A stretch of DNA of 64,000 nt from Rhodovulum bhavnagarense (lineage in GTDB: Bacteria; Pseudomonadota; Alphaproteobacteria; Rhodobacterales; Rhodobacteraceae), in contig NZ_SLXU01000006.1 in assembly GCF_004343505.1 (NCBI RefSeq), forward strand, positions 85,903 through 149,902, given 5' to 3'. A program made the position numbers and the translations under genes. Each line of letters starts with the position of its first letter. The stretch's first letter is position 1. Of the stretch, positions 17,813 through 25,532 are shown one piece after another. Below the pieces are notes generated by a model, which was not told the DNA's origin, did not search any database, and saw nothing but the letters and a program-made list of their open reading frames with translations.

Positions 17813-18226
17813 TCAAAGCCCGCCCATCGTGCAAATGATATCCCATTCTTCCCGCGTGACGGGTTGAACGGACAGGCGTGAATTGTTGACCAGGACCATG
17901 TCCGAAAGCCGCGAATCCGACTTGCACATGTCCAGCGTCACCGGCCGAGGCAGCGATTTTACCGCCTTGATATCAACGCATTCCCAGCGCGGATCGTTGG
18001 CCTTGCTGTCGGGATGCGCCTCGGCGATCACCTCGACGATGCCGACGATCGCCTTTTCCTTGAGAGAGTGATAGAAGAATCCCCGATCGCCGATCTTCAT
18101 CGCCCGCATGTTGTTGCGCGCCTGGTAATTGCGCACCCCGTCCCACTCCTCGCCCGTATCGCCCCGTGCGACCTGGTCATTCCAGCCCCAGGTGCCCGGT
18201 TCGGACTTGAACAGCCAATGGCGCAT
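17813..18226 (-). CDS. EVE domain-containing protein
   Basis: A 137-aa protein opening MRHWLFKSEPGTWGW and continuing GVRNYQARNNMRAMKIGDRGFFYHS, the classical EVE (PUA-like) signature also found in thymocyte nuclear protein 1. EVE domains bind modified bases in DNA or RNA, but the biological role in bacteria is poorly defined. The ATG at 18226 shares one base with the upstream YciI-like gene stop, so the pair is co-translated. Confidence 0.9.
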   Translation of the reverse strand: MRHWLFKSEPGTWGWNDQVARGDTGEEWDGVRNYQARNNMRAMKIGDRGFFYHSLKEKAIVGIVEVIAEAHPDSKANDPRWECVDIKAVKSLPRPVTLDMCKSDSRLSDMVLVNNSRLSVQPVTREEWDIICTMGGL

Positions 18227-18501
18227 CAGCCGACCACCCGTTTCCAGGTCTGGATGGTGACGTTTTCGAACAGTCCGGCACGCGCATAGGGATCGTTTTC
18301 CGCCCATGCCTCGGCCGTGGCGCGATCGGCCACGTCCAGAACCACCAGCGATCCGCACATCGCGCCGTCATCATCGAGGAATGGTCCGGCAAGCGTGACC
18401 ACCCCGGTTTCGGCCACATAGGCGAGGTGCGCCTCGCGGTTGGCGGTGCGGGTGTCCAGGTGACCGGGCTTGTCGCGGCAAATCAGGGCGAACAGGGGCA
18501 T
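18226..18501 (-). CDS. YciI family protein
   Basis: A 91-aa ferredoxin-like fold protein of the YciI family: an N-terminal MPLFALICRDKPGHLDTR, then a central HLAYVAETG with the family His, and the AWAENDPYARAGLF loop. The ATG at 18501 has GGAGGA at a correct six-base distance. The ATG six bases upstream would abut the ribosome-binding site. It lies between gpsA and the EVE gene in one unit. Its activity is unknown. Confidence 0.88.
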   Translation of the reverse strand: MPLFALICRDKPGHLDTRTANREAHLAYVAETGVVTLAGPFLDDDGAMCGSLVVLDVADRATAEAWAENDPYARAGLFENVTIQTWKRVVG

Positions 18502-18503
18502 TG

Positions 18504-19469
18504 TCATTCCTCCTTGAGGGGGCGGGAAAGCAGGGTTTTCACAGCCTCGGCAATGCTGCGCTGGCCGTCAATCACCTGTGCGACGCTTTGGGTCACGGGC
18601 ATTTCGATGCCGCGGGCCTGGGCGATGGCGGCGACGGCGCGGGCGGTGGCCGCACCCTCGACCGTCACATCGGGGTCGAACCAGGCCCCTTTTCCCAGGG
18701 CCGCGCCATAGCGGAAATTGCGCGATTGCGCGCTGGTGCAGGTCAGCACGAGGTCACCGAACCCGGACAAGCCGGCCAGCGTTTCGGGCTCTGCGCCATG
18801 GGCGCAGGCAAAACGTTGCATCTCGGCAAAGCCGCGCGTCATCAGCGCGGCGCGCGCGCTGTCGCCGAGCCCGGCACCGATCACGATGCCCGCGGCAATC
18901 GCCATGATATTTTTCAGTGCCCCGCCCAGTTCCGCCCCGGTGATGTCGGTGCTGCGATACAGCCGCAAGGTCGGGGTCGATAGCCTTTCTTGCAATTCGG
19001 CGCCCCGCCGCGGGTCGCGACAGGCCAGCGTCAGCGCGGTGGGCAGGCCGCGCGCGATATCGGCGGCAAAGCTGGGACCGGTCAGGATCGCGGCGGTGGC
19101 GCGCGGGCAGGTTTCGGCGATGATCGCACTCGGCCCGCGCCCGGTTGCCATGTCCACGCCCTTGCAACAGGCGATCAGCGCCCGAGCGTCCAGTACCATG
19201 GCGGCGCCCTTCAGGAACCCGGCCAATGCCTGCATCGGCACCGACAAAAGAACCGTTTCGCACCCGGCCAGCGGGTCGAGTTCGGCTGTGACGGTGACCG
19301 GGTCGGGCAGGACAATGCCCGGCAGGCGGGGCGTTTCACGGCTCTGCATCATCCGGTCGGCAAAGACCGGGTCGCGAGCCCAAAGGGTGACGGGCCTGCC
19401 CGCGCTGGCCAGCGTCACGGCCAGCGCCGTGCCAAAAGCGCCCGCACCTGCGATGCCGATCCTGGTCAT
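18504..19469 (-). CDS. gpsA: NAD(P)-dependent glycerol-3-phosphate dehydrogenase
   Basis: A 321-aa cytoplasmic enzyme that reduces dihydroxyacetone phosphate to sn-glycerol-3-phosphate for phospholipid synthesis. The Rossmann motif [10 protein letters not shown] is at the N-terminus, the active-site Lys is in [13 protein letters not shown], and the [14 protein letters not shown] segment is typical. The ATG at 19469 follows AAGGAG and overlaps the tsaD stop. The order tsaD-gpsA-yciI-EVE is common in this family. Confidence 0.96.
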   Translation of the reverse strand: MTRIGIAGAGAFGTALAVTLASAGRPVTLWARDPVFADRMMQSRETPRLPGIVLPDPVTVTAELDPLAGCETVLLSVPMQALAGFLKGAAMVLDARALIACCKGVDMATGRGPSAIIAETCPRATAAILTGPSFAADIARGLPTALTLACRDPRRGAELQERLSTPTLRLYRSTDITGAELGGALKNIMAIAAGIVIGAGLGDSARAALMTRGFAEMQRFACAHGAEPETLAGLSGFGDLVLTCTSAQSRNFRYGAALGKGAWFDPDVTVEGAATARAVAAIAQARGIEMPVTQSVAQVIDGQRSIAEAVKTLLSRPLKEE

Positions 19470-20554
19470 GCCTTTGCTCCTTTCCTGCCGGCCCCGACCA
19501 AGGCCGGGCTGGTCTGGTCAAGCGGCCAGCGGGGGCGGGCGGCAAGGGTCATGTCGTCCTGCTGGCCTGCGCGAAACCGTTCCAGACCCGCCCAGGCGAT
19601 CATCGCGGCATTGTCGGTGCAAAGACTCAAAGGTGGCGCGACGAACGGTAATGCGGCCTCGTCCGCCACCTCTTGAAGGGCGGCGCGGATGCTGCGGTTG
19701 GCGGCAACCCCGCCCGCCACTGCCAGCGCACTCAGCCCCTCGGGCGCGGCGGAAATGGCGCGCCGGGCCTTTCCCGCCAGCACGTCGCGCACCGCGGCCT
19801 GGAAGGAGGCGCACAGGTCCGCACGGTCTTGCACGGTGATGCCGCCCTGTTCCGCGATGAGGCTGTCGCGAGCGCGCAGCAGGGCGGTTTTCAACCCCGA
19901 AAACGACATGTCGCAGCCAGGCCGGTCCATCAGGGGGCGGGGGAAGGCGAACCGTTTCCCGTCGCCTTTTTCCGCCTCGGCCTCTACCGCGGGGCCGCCG
20001 GGCTGGGGCAGCGCCAGCAGTTTCGCGGTCTTGTCGAACGCCTCTCCGGGTGCGTCGTCGATGGTGCCGCCCAGCCGCGTGAAATCATCCACCCCGCGCA
20101 CGGCAAGAAACTGGCAATGCCCGCCCGAGGCCAGCAGGATCAGGTAGGGAAAATCCAGCCCGTCGGTCAGGCGAGGTGTCAGCGCATGGCCCGCAAGGTG
20201 GTTTACCCCGACCAGCGGTTTGCCGGTCGCCGCCGCCAGGCCCTTGGCGCACATCACCCCCGACAGAACTCCGCCGATCAAACCCGGCCCGGCGGTTACC
20301 GCGATGGCGTCCATGTCAGACAGGCCCAGCCCGGCACGGCGCAGCGCCTCTTCGACGCAAAGATCCAGTCGTTCGGCATGGGCGCGGGCGGCGATTTCCG
20401 GCACCACCCCCCCAAAAGCGGAATGCAGCGTGGTTTGTCCCCGCACGACGGAGGACAGGATTTCGGGTGCGCCGCCCGGCCCGGCGCGCACGACCGCGGC
20501 CCCTGTATCGTCACAGCTGCTTTCCAATCCGAGTATGGTCAGGGTGTCGCTCAT
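19466..20554 (-). CDS. tsaD: tRNA N6-threonylcarbamoyladenosine transferase TsaD
   Basis: A 362-aa Kae1/Qri7 family protein. The N-terminus [16 protein letters not shown], the metal-binding VNHLAGHAL (HxxxH), the SGGHCQFL loop and the [12 protein letters not shown] segment all match. It transfers the threonylcarbamoyl group to tRNA A37, working with TsaB and TsaE. The frame is open much further upstream, but the true start is the ATG at 20554. The upstream part is antisense to hemD. Confidence 0.96.
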   Translation of the reverse strand: MSDTLTILGLESSCDDTGAAVVRAGPGGAPEILSSVVRGQTTLHSAFGGVVPEIAARAHAERLDLCVEEALRRAGLGLSDMDAIAVTAGPGLIGGVLSGVMCAKGLAAATGKPLVGVNHLAGHALTPRLTDGLDFPYLILLASGGHCQFLAVRGVDDFTRLGGTIDDAPGEAFDKTAKLLALPQPGGPAVEAEAEKGDGKRFAFPRPLMDRPGCDMSFSGLKTALLRARDSLIAEQGGITVQDRADLCASFQAAVRDVLAGKARRAISAAPEGLSALAVAGGVAANRSIRAALQEVADEAALPFVAPPLSLCTDNAAMIAWAGLERFRAGQQDDMTLAARPRWPLDQTSPALVGAGRKGAKA

Positions 20555-20629
20555 GGCTCTGCCGTTGCGTCCAGTCTGGCTGGCAGGTAACACCAGCACC
20601 AGCGCCGGCACAATCCCGCGAGGTTCCCC

Positions 20630-21352
20630 ATGTCCGACAGCTTGCCCCTGCTGCTGCTGACCCGTCCCCGAATGCAGGCCGACCGTTTTGCCCGGCAATT
20701 CACCGAACGCTTCGGCAGTGACTTTGCCATCGCCATCGCGCCTGTCCTGGAAATCGTTCTGTATGATCGGCCCGTCAGCCTCGATGGGGTGGGCGGTGTC
20801 GTCTTTACCTCTGAAAACGGGGTGGCAGGGCTGGCAGCCGTGACCACGGACAGGACGCCGCATGCGTATTGCGTGGGCGACCGCACGGCCGATGCGGCGC
20901 GCGAGGCTGGGTTCCAGGCGCGGTCTGCCCGTGGCACGGCCGAGGAGCTGATCGAGGTGATCGCCGCCGATCCGCCCTCGGGCAGCCTGTTGCACCTGCG
21001 CGGCGAACATGTGCGCGGCGATATTTGCGGTGCGCTTTCCGCGCGTGGATTCGCGGCCACCGATTGCGTAGTTTACGATCAGCGCGCCTGCGAGATCCCT
21101 CAGCCGGTCAAGGATGCCGTGGCCGATGCAAGGCTGACTTACCTGCCGCTGTTTTCGCCCCGCTCTGCCCGGATCGTGTCTGCCGAACTGCGCGCCAGCC
21201 CGGCCCGCCTCGCGATCATCAGCATGAGTCCCGCTGTCACCGAGGCCTGGACTGGGCCCGCGCCCGAGTCCCTGGTCGAGGCCGCCTATCCCGACGGGGC
21301 AGGGATGTTGGACGCGTTCGAGACGCTGATTGCCGCATCGCGCGCGCCTTGA
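20630..21352 (+). CDS. hemD: Uroporphyrinogen-III synthase
   Basis: A 240-aa protein of the poorly conserved HemD family: [13 protein letters not shown] at the start, [11 protein letters not shown] in the first domain, then [14 protein letters not shown] and [12 protein letters not shown] in the second. It closes hydroxymethylbilane to uroporphyrinogen III in tetrapyrrole synthesis. It is divergent from tsaD and is followed by mic60 and a hemY-like gene, a conserved alphaproteobacterial order. Confidence 0.9.
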   Translation: MSDSLPLLLLTRPRMQADRFARQFTERFGSDFAIAIAPVLEIVLYDRPVSLDGVGGVVFTSENGVAGLAAVTTDRTPHAYCVGDRTADAAREAGFQARSARGTAEELIEVIAADPPSGSLLHLRGEHVRGDICGALSARGFAATDCVVYDQRACEIPQPVKDAVADARLTYLPLFSPRSARIVSAELRASPARLAIISMSPAVTEAWTGPAPESLVEAAYPDGAGMLDAFETLIAASRAP

Positions 21353-21434
21353 GGCCATCAAGACGACTCAGTAAGGTGCAAGCGATCACGCGAAGGTGTG
21401 ACAATTTGCGTAGCGAATCGAAAGGCAGCGTCCC

Positions 21435-22622
21435 GTGGCAGATACCGACGACGACAAGAAGATCGACACCGCCGACGATCGGCCCGAAACCGGCGCTGCG
21501 CAAGAGGCCGACGCCCAGCAGGCCCGGATCGCAGAATCCGCAGACGATGAGGTGATCGAGGCGCAGGTCGAAGAGGCCGAGATCGTCGAGGACATCCCCG
21601 ACCCCCAGCCAGAGCCGGTGGCGGAGACCGGACCCGCCCCGACGCCCGCGCCCCAGCCAAAGCGCAAGGGCGGGCTGTTTATTCCGCTGATCGGCGGCGT
21701 GCTGGCCGCGGGTATCGGCTATGGCGCGGCGCAATACATAAAGCCCGAGGGCTGGCCTTTCCCTGGCACCGCGACGGGCGCCGATGACGCGGCCCTGTCT
21801 GCCCTGTCCGACCGACTGGCCGCACTGGAAGGCCGGGTTGCCAACCTGCCGACCGAGCCTGCGCCGGGCCAGGCCCCGGACATGAGCGCCTATGACGACC
21901 GGCTTGGCGCCTTGGCCAAACAGGTCGCCGCCCTCGAAACCGGGCTGGAAAATGCCCGGATTACCGGCGGTGGCGACGAGGCCGCCGCCGCGCTGGCCGC
22001 CTATCAGCAGGAACTGGAACAGATGCGCGCCGAACTGGCCACCCAGCGCGATGAAAACGCGCGCTTGGCCCAGTCGGTTGCCGCCGTGGCCGACGAGGCC
22101 GAGGCCGAGGTTGATGCCGCGATGGAACGCGCCGCCCTGATCGAGGCCCGCGCCGCGATCATGCGCATCGATGCCGCGCTGGCCAGCGGCGCCCCGTTCG
22201 CGGGTGCCCTTCCGCAGCTTGGCGAGATCGAGGTGCCTGCTGCGCTGGCCGATATCGCGGGGCAAGGGGTGGCGACGCTGGCCGCCCTGCAAGAGGATTT
22301 CCCAACTGCCGCCCGCGCCGCGCTGGATGCCGCACTCAAGCAGCGTGCCGATGGTGACGTGGGCGATCGCGTCGGGGCGTTCCTGCGCAGCCAGCTTGGG
22401 GTTCGGTCCCTGACCCCGCGCGAGGGCGATGATGCCGACGCGGTGCTGTCGCGTGCCGAGGCCGCGCTGCGGCAGGGGGCGCTGGATGCCGCGCTTGCCG
22501 AACTCGATATGCTGCCCGATGCTGCGCGTGGTGAAATGGCCGGATGGATTGCCAGGGCCGTCGCCCGCCAACAGGCCGTGGCCGCCGCCCAGTCGATCGC
22601 GCAATCTCTGAACAGCAACTGA
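21435..22622 (+). CDS. Alphaproteobacterial Mic60/mitofilin homologue
   Basis: A 395-aa inner-membrane protein. The first 80 residues are acidic and Pro/Ala-rich. One transmembrane segment (about 79-97, LFIPLIGGVLAAGIGYGAAQ) is followed by a long coiled coil (about 115-240) and a C-terminal mitofilin-like domain ending near AGWIARAVARQQAVAAAQ. Alpha-Mic60 proteins are encoded beside hemD and shape intracytoplasmic membranes. They are the bacterial relatives of the cristae organiser MICOS. The start is GTG, with GAAAGG upstream. The call rests on architecture and context. Confidence 0.8.
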   Translation: MADTDDDKKIDTADDRPETGAAQEADAQQARIAESADDEVIEAQVEEAEIVEDIPDPQPEPVAETGPAPTPAPQPKRKGGLFIPLIGGVLAAGIGYGAAQYIKPEGWPFPGTATGADDAALSALSDRLAALEGRVANLPTEPAPGQAPDMSAYDDRLGALAKQVAALETGLENARITGGGDEAAAALAAYQQELEQMRAELATQRDENARLAQSVAAVADEAEAEVDAAMERAALIEARAAIMRIDAALASGAPFAGALPQLGEIEVPAALADIAGQGVATLAALQEDFPTAARAALDAALKQRADGDVGDRVGAFLRSQLGVRSLTPREGDDADAVLSRAEAALRQGALDAALAELDMLPDAARGEMAGWIARAVARQQAVAAAQSIAQSLNSN

Positions 22623-22635
22623 GGACGCCCGCAAC

Positions 22636-24033
22636 ATGCTTTGGTCCCTTGTCAAGATTCTCGTCTTCGTTCTCCTCGTTGCTGCGCTGAGCTATGGCGC
22701 CACCGTTCTGATGGAAACCGGCCCCGGACTGCGTGTCGCGGTGGGTGAAGTGGAATTCGTTCTCGGACCGCTTCAGGCGGTTATCGTGGCCTTGATCCTG
22801 TTCGCCGCCGTCTGGATCGTTCTCAAGATCGCCGGTCTGCTGGTGGCGGTTCTGCGTTTTCTGAATGGCGATGAAACCGCGATCTCGCGCTACTTCTCGC
22901 GCTCGCGCGAACGGCGTGGATTCCAGGCGCTGGCCGACGGGATGATTGCGCTGGCATCGGGCGAGGCCCGGCTGGCGATGTCGAACGCGACCAAGGCGGA
23001 GCGTTATCTGCGCCGGCCGGAACTGACCAACATCCTGGCGGCCCAGGCAGCCGAGATGCTGGGCGACAAGAAACGCGCCACCGAAACCTACAAAAAGATG
23101 GTGACGATCGATCAGACCCGGTTTGTCGGTGTCTGCGGGCTGATGAAACAGAAGCTCGCGGAGGGCGATACCGAAACCGCGATGAAACTGGCCGAAAAGG
23201 CCTTTGCCCTGAAACCCCGCCACGGCGAGACCCAGGACACGTTGTTGCGATTGCAGGCCCAGGCCGAGGACTGGAAAGGCGCACGCGCAACGCTGAATGC
23301 AAAATTGCGCCATGGCAACCTGCCGCGCGACGTGCACAAGCGGCGCGATGCCGTGCTGGCTCTGTGCGAGGCGCGCGATTGCGCGGTGGACGGAAACGCC
23401 GCCAAGTCGCATGAGCTTGCGCTTGAGGCCAACCGCCTGTCGCCCGATCTTGTGCCTGCCGCCGTCATGGCGGCGCGGGCCTATGTCGAACAGGGCAAGC
23501 CTAACCTCGCCTCTCGCCTGCTCAAGCGCGCATGGGAGGCTCAGCCGCATCCCGATCTTGCCGCGGGCTTTGCCGCGATCGTGCGCGACGAGACCCCGCA
23601 AGAGAGGCTTCAGAGGTTTGCCGAGTTGACCGCGCTGCGCGCGGATGATCGTGAAACCCGGATGCTTCTGGCCGAATTGAACATCGCGGCCGAGGATTTC
23701 AACGAAGCTCGCAGGGCGCTGGGCGATCTGCCCGAGACCGAGCCAACGGTGCGGGTGCTGGCACTCATGGCCGCGATCGAGCGCGGACTGGGCGCAGAGG
23801 ACAGCGTGGTGCGCGGTTACCTCGCGTCGGCGCTCGGCGCGCCCGGCGGCCAGCAGTGGATCTGCGACAACTGCGGAACCATTCATGATGAATGGCGCCC
23901 GCTTTGCAGCAAATGCGGCGCCTTTGACGCCATCACCTGGAAATCCGCCCCGACTGCCCCGTTGACCCTGCCCGGTGGCGCCAACATGCTGCCGCTTCTG
24001 GTTGGCACGAGCGGGGAGGGCCAAAACGGCTGA
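22636..24033 (+). CDS. HemY-like membrane TPR protein with C-terminal zinc ribbon
   Basis: A 465-aa protein. Two N-terminal transmembrane segments (about 2-26 and 45-72) match the HemY N-terminal domain. TPR-like repeats follow to about residue 395. A Cys4 ribbon closes the domain (C410, C413, C424, C427 in CDNC and CSKC). 'HemY' here is a naming tradition from gene position and does not mean protoporphyrinogen oxidase. The order membrane anchor, TPR, rubredoxin-like ribbon recalls LapB/YciM, the LpxC-turnover adaptor. It starts 13 bp after mic60. Confidence 0.82.
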   Translation: MLWSLVKILVFVLLVAALSYGATVLMETGPGLRVAVGEVEFVLGPLQAVIVALILFAAVWIVLKIAGLLVAVLRFLNGDETAISRYFSRSRERRGFQALADGMIALASGEARLAMSNATKAERYLRRPELTNILAAQAAEMLGDKKRATETYKKMVTIDQTRFVGVCGLMKQKLAEGDTETAMKLAEKAFALKPRHGETQDTLLRLQAQAEDWKGARATLNAKLRHGNLPRDVHKRRDAVLALCEARDCAVDGNAAKSHELALEANRLSPDLVPAAVMAARAYVEQGKPNLASRLLKRAWEAQPHPDLAAGFAAIVRDETPQERLQRFAELTALRADDRETRMLLAELNIAAEDFNEARRALGDLPETEPTVRVLALMAAIERGLGAEDSVVRGYLASALGAPGGQQWICDNCGTIHDEWRPLCSKCGAFDAITWKSAPTAPLTLPGGANMLPLLVGTSGEGQNG

Positions 24034-24090
24034 AACCGAAAAAAGGGTCTACACACCCCCCGGCCGGGGTGCTAAAGACCCCGCCACAGC

Positions 24091-24166
24091 GCCGGTGTAG
24101 CTCAGCTGGTAGAGCACGTCATTCGTAATGATGGGGTCGGGGGTTCGAGTCCCTTCACCGGCACCA
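24091..24166 (+). tRNA. tRNA-Thr (CGU anticodon)
   Basis: A complete cloverleaf can be folded. The acceptor stem is 24091-24097 with 24156-24162, the D stem is GCTC/GAGC, the anticodon stem is 24117-24121/24129-24133, and the loop TTCGTAA has CGT at 24124-24126. The T arm has GGTTCGAGT. CCA is encoded. It decodes ACG. A strong terminator follows directly. Confidence 0.96.
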
Positions 24167-24180
24167 CTGTCAAGCAGAAA

Positions 24181-24220
24181 AGTCCCGAGAAACCTTGGTT
24201 TCTTGGGGCTTTTGCTTTTT
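24181..24220 (+). terminator. Terminator after tRNA-Thr
   Basis: A 13-bp stem with two G-U pairs (24181-24193 with 24198-24210), a 4-nt loop, and a tail TTTGCTTTTT. It is placed 15 bp after the tRNA 3' end. Confidence 0.85.
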
Positions 24221-24292
24221 GAGGGCAGGATTTTGCCCCACAAACTGCCCCACACACCGCTCTCGAAAGGCTCGTGCCGAGGCGTAGCCCAT

Positions 24293-24718
24293 GGTAGTGT
24301 CAAAGATCTTTCGCACTTTCGATCACGCGACGACGGCTCCCTGGGTTTGATCCGCAAACAGCGGGGTCATGTTCATGTACTTGCGGGTGGACCAGTGGGT
24401 CCCGGCGACGTGACGCAAGCGGGCCGCTGCCAGGTTGAGGCAGGACTTCCCGTCCGGAAATGCTCCGACGACCCGGGTGCGGCGGCGGATTTCCCGCATG
24501 ATGCGCTCCAGCGGGTTGTTGGTTTTCAGCTTGATCCAATGGCTATCCGGAAAGCCGTAGTAGGTCAGGGTCTCGTGGCCGCTCTCGTCGAGCAACTCAG
24601 CGGCCCTGGTCAGCTTCATGGCGCGCAGCTCGGCGATGACGGTCGTCATCTTCTCGGCCGCGGCCTTGCGGCTTTCCTGCGCATGGATCGCCTTCAGCAT
24701 CTTCGCGATGTGACCACC
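24293..24718 (-). mobile_element. IS256-family insertion sequence remnant (3' end only)
   Basis: The reading frame from about 24718 to 24323 encodes the C-terminal third of an IS256-type transposase: KMLKAIHAQES, then HWIKLKTNNPLERIMREIRRR, a terminal part of the catalytic region, and ARLRHVAGTHWSTRKYMNM. The N-terminal two thirds, including the catalytic Asp residues, are absent. The right boundary near 24293 is inferred from sequence after the stop that resembles a terminal repeat (GTGTCAAAGATC). No matching left end was found. Confidence 0.75.
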
Positions 24719-25276
24719 ACCGTTGAAATTCTCGGTCCCGGTCGAAAACCAGACACCGTCCTCTTGGCCCGTCGCCGGCCCACCGTAGGCAGACCCGGTC
24801 AGAGACGCCGAATGCAACAGAACGTTCTGTACGTCACGCCACCCCATCGGATTGCCGGCGGCATCGGCGGCCACATGCCAGCGGGTCTCGGCGGCGTTCG
24901 ATCCCATGCCCTCGGGGATTAGGCACAGCCCTGTCGTACCGCCCACCTTCGCCGCCAATTGCAACCTTCGCCCCTCGCGCAGGTTCAGCGCCCGGGTGAT
25001 CTCTAGGATGACAACGGGCAGCGCGCCGTCTTTCAGGGCCTCCTCGGCCACGGCCAGTGCATCGGTCTGATCCTTGGGGCGCGCCAGAAAAAGTCGCGCA
25101 GGATTGAGATAGCCCAGAAGCCCCTGCGGCATGATCGTGTCGCCGAGCCAGCCCTCCCGGATCCAGAGCGCCCCATCCCGCACGGACATCGCCGCAAATC
25201 CCACCGCAACAGGCCCGCCGACCTCATGGACACGGGCGGGCCGGAGAGGAAAGAGATCTCGAAGATCGACTCGCAT
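24323..25276 (-). pseudogene. imuA: ImuA fragment fused in frame to IS256 transposase C-terminus
   Basis: A single 317-aa frame joins unrelated parts. Residues 1 to about 145 look like ImuA, the RecA-like partner of the SOS error-prone polymerase: PARVHEVGGP, ALWIREGWLGD, LEITRALNLREGRRLQLAA, then NAAETRWHV. Residues about 187-317 are the C-terminal end of an IS256 transposase. The 41 residues between match neither. The start (ATG at 25276) sits 6 bp from a LexA box, which fits imuA. No imuB or dnaE2 follows on this strand. It is almost certainly non-functional, although it may still be transcribed. Confidence 0.72.
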
Positions 25277-25325
25277 GAGTGAGAACGTAAGGCGAACTCT
25301 GGGTCCGGGCAACGTCCGTATTTGT
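25277..25325 (-). promoter_or_regulatory. SOS promoter with LexA box (25283-25297) before the imuA fragment
   Basis: GAAC-N7-GAAC (GTTC-N7-GTTC on the minus strand) occupies 25283-25297, the alphaproteobacterial LexA consensus. It overlaps a plausible -10 (TACGTT) that is 17 bp from a -35 TTGCCC, so LexA would block the promoter. The gene's ATG lies 6 bp downstream. Confidence 0.75.
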
Positions 25326-25532
25326 TTGCTGTGTTGCGGTGATAAACCAATCGCTTAACGACAGATTCGGGCCGGCCTCCGACGTCTGGTTGTTTCTGTT
25401 GGTTACCCGAAAGATCCCGCGTGGCATGGTTTCGCCGGGGCCCGCCCCCGCGCGCGCAGTGAATGGCAGTTCTGACAGGCCGCGCCGCCGCATGTCGCGT
25501 TTTGGGCGAACGGCAGGAAAGGGCGGGCGCGT

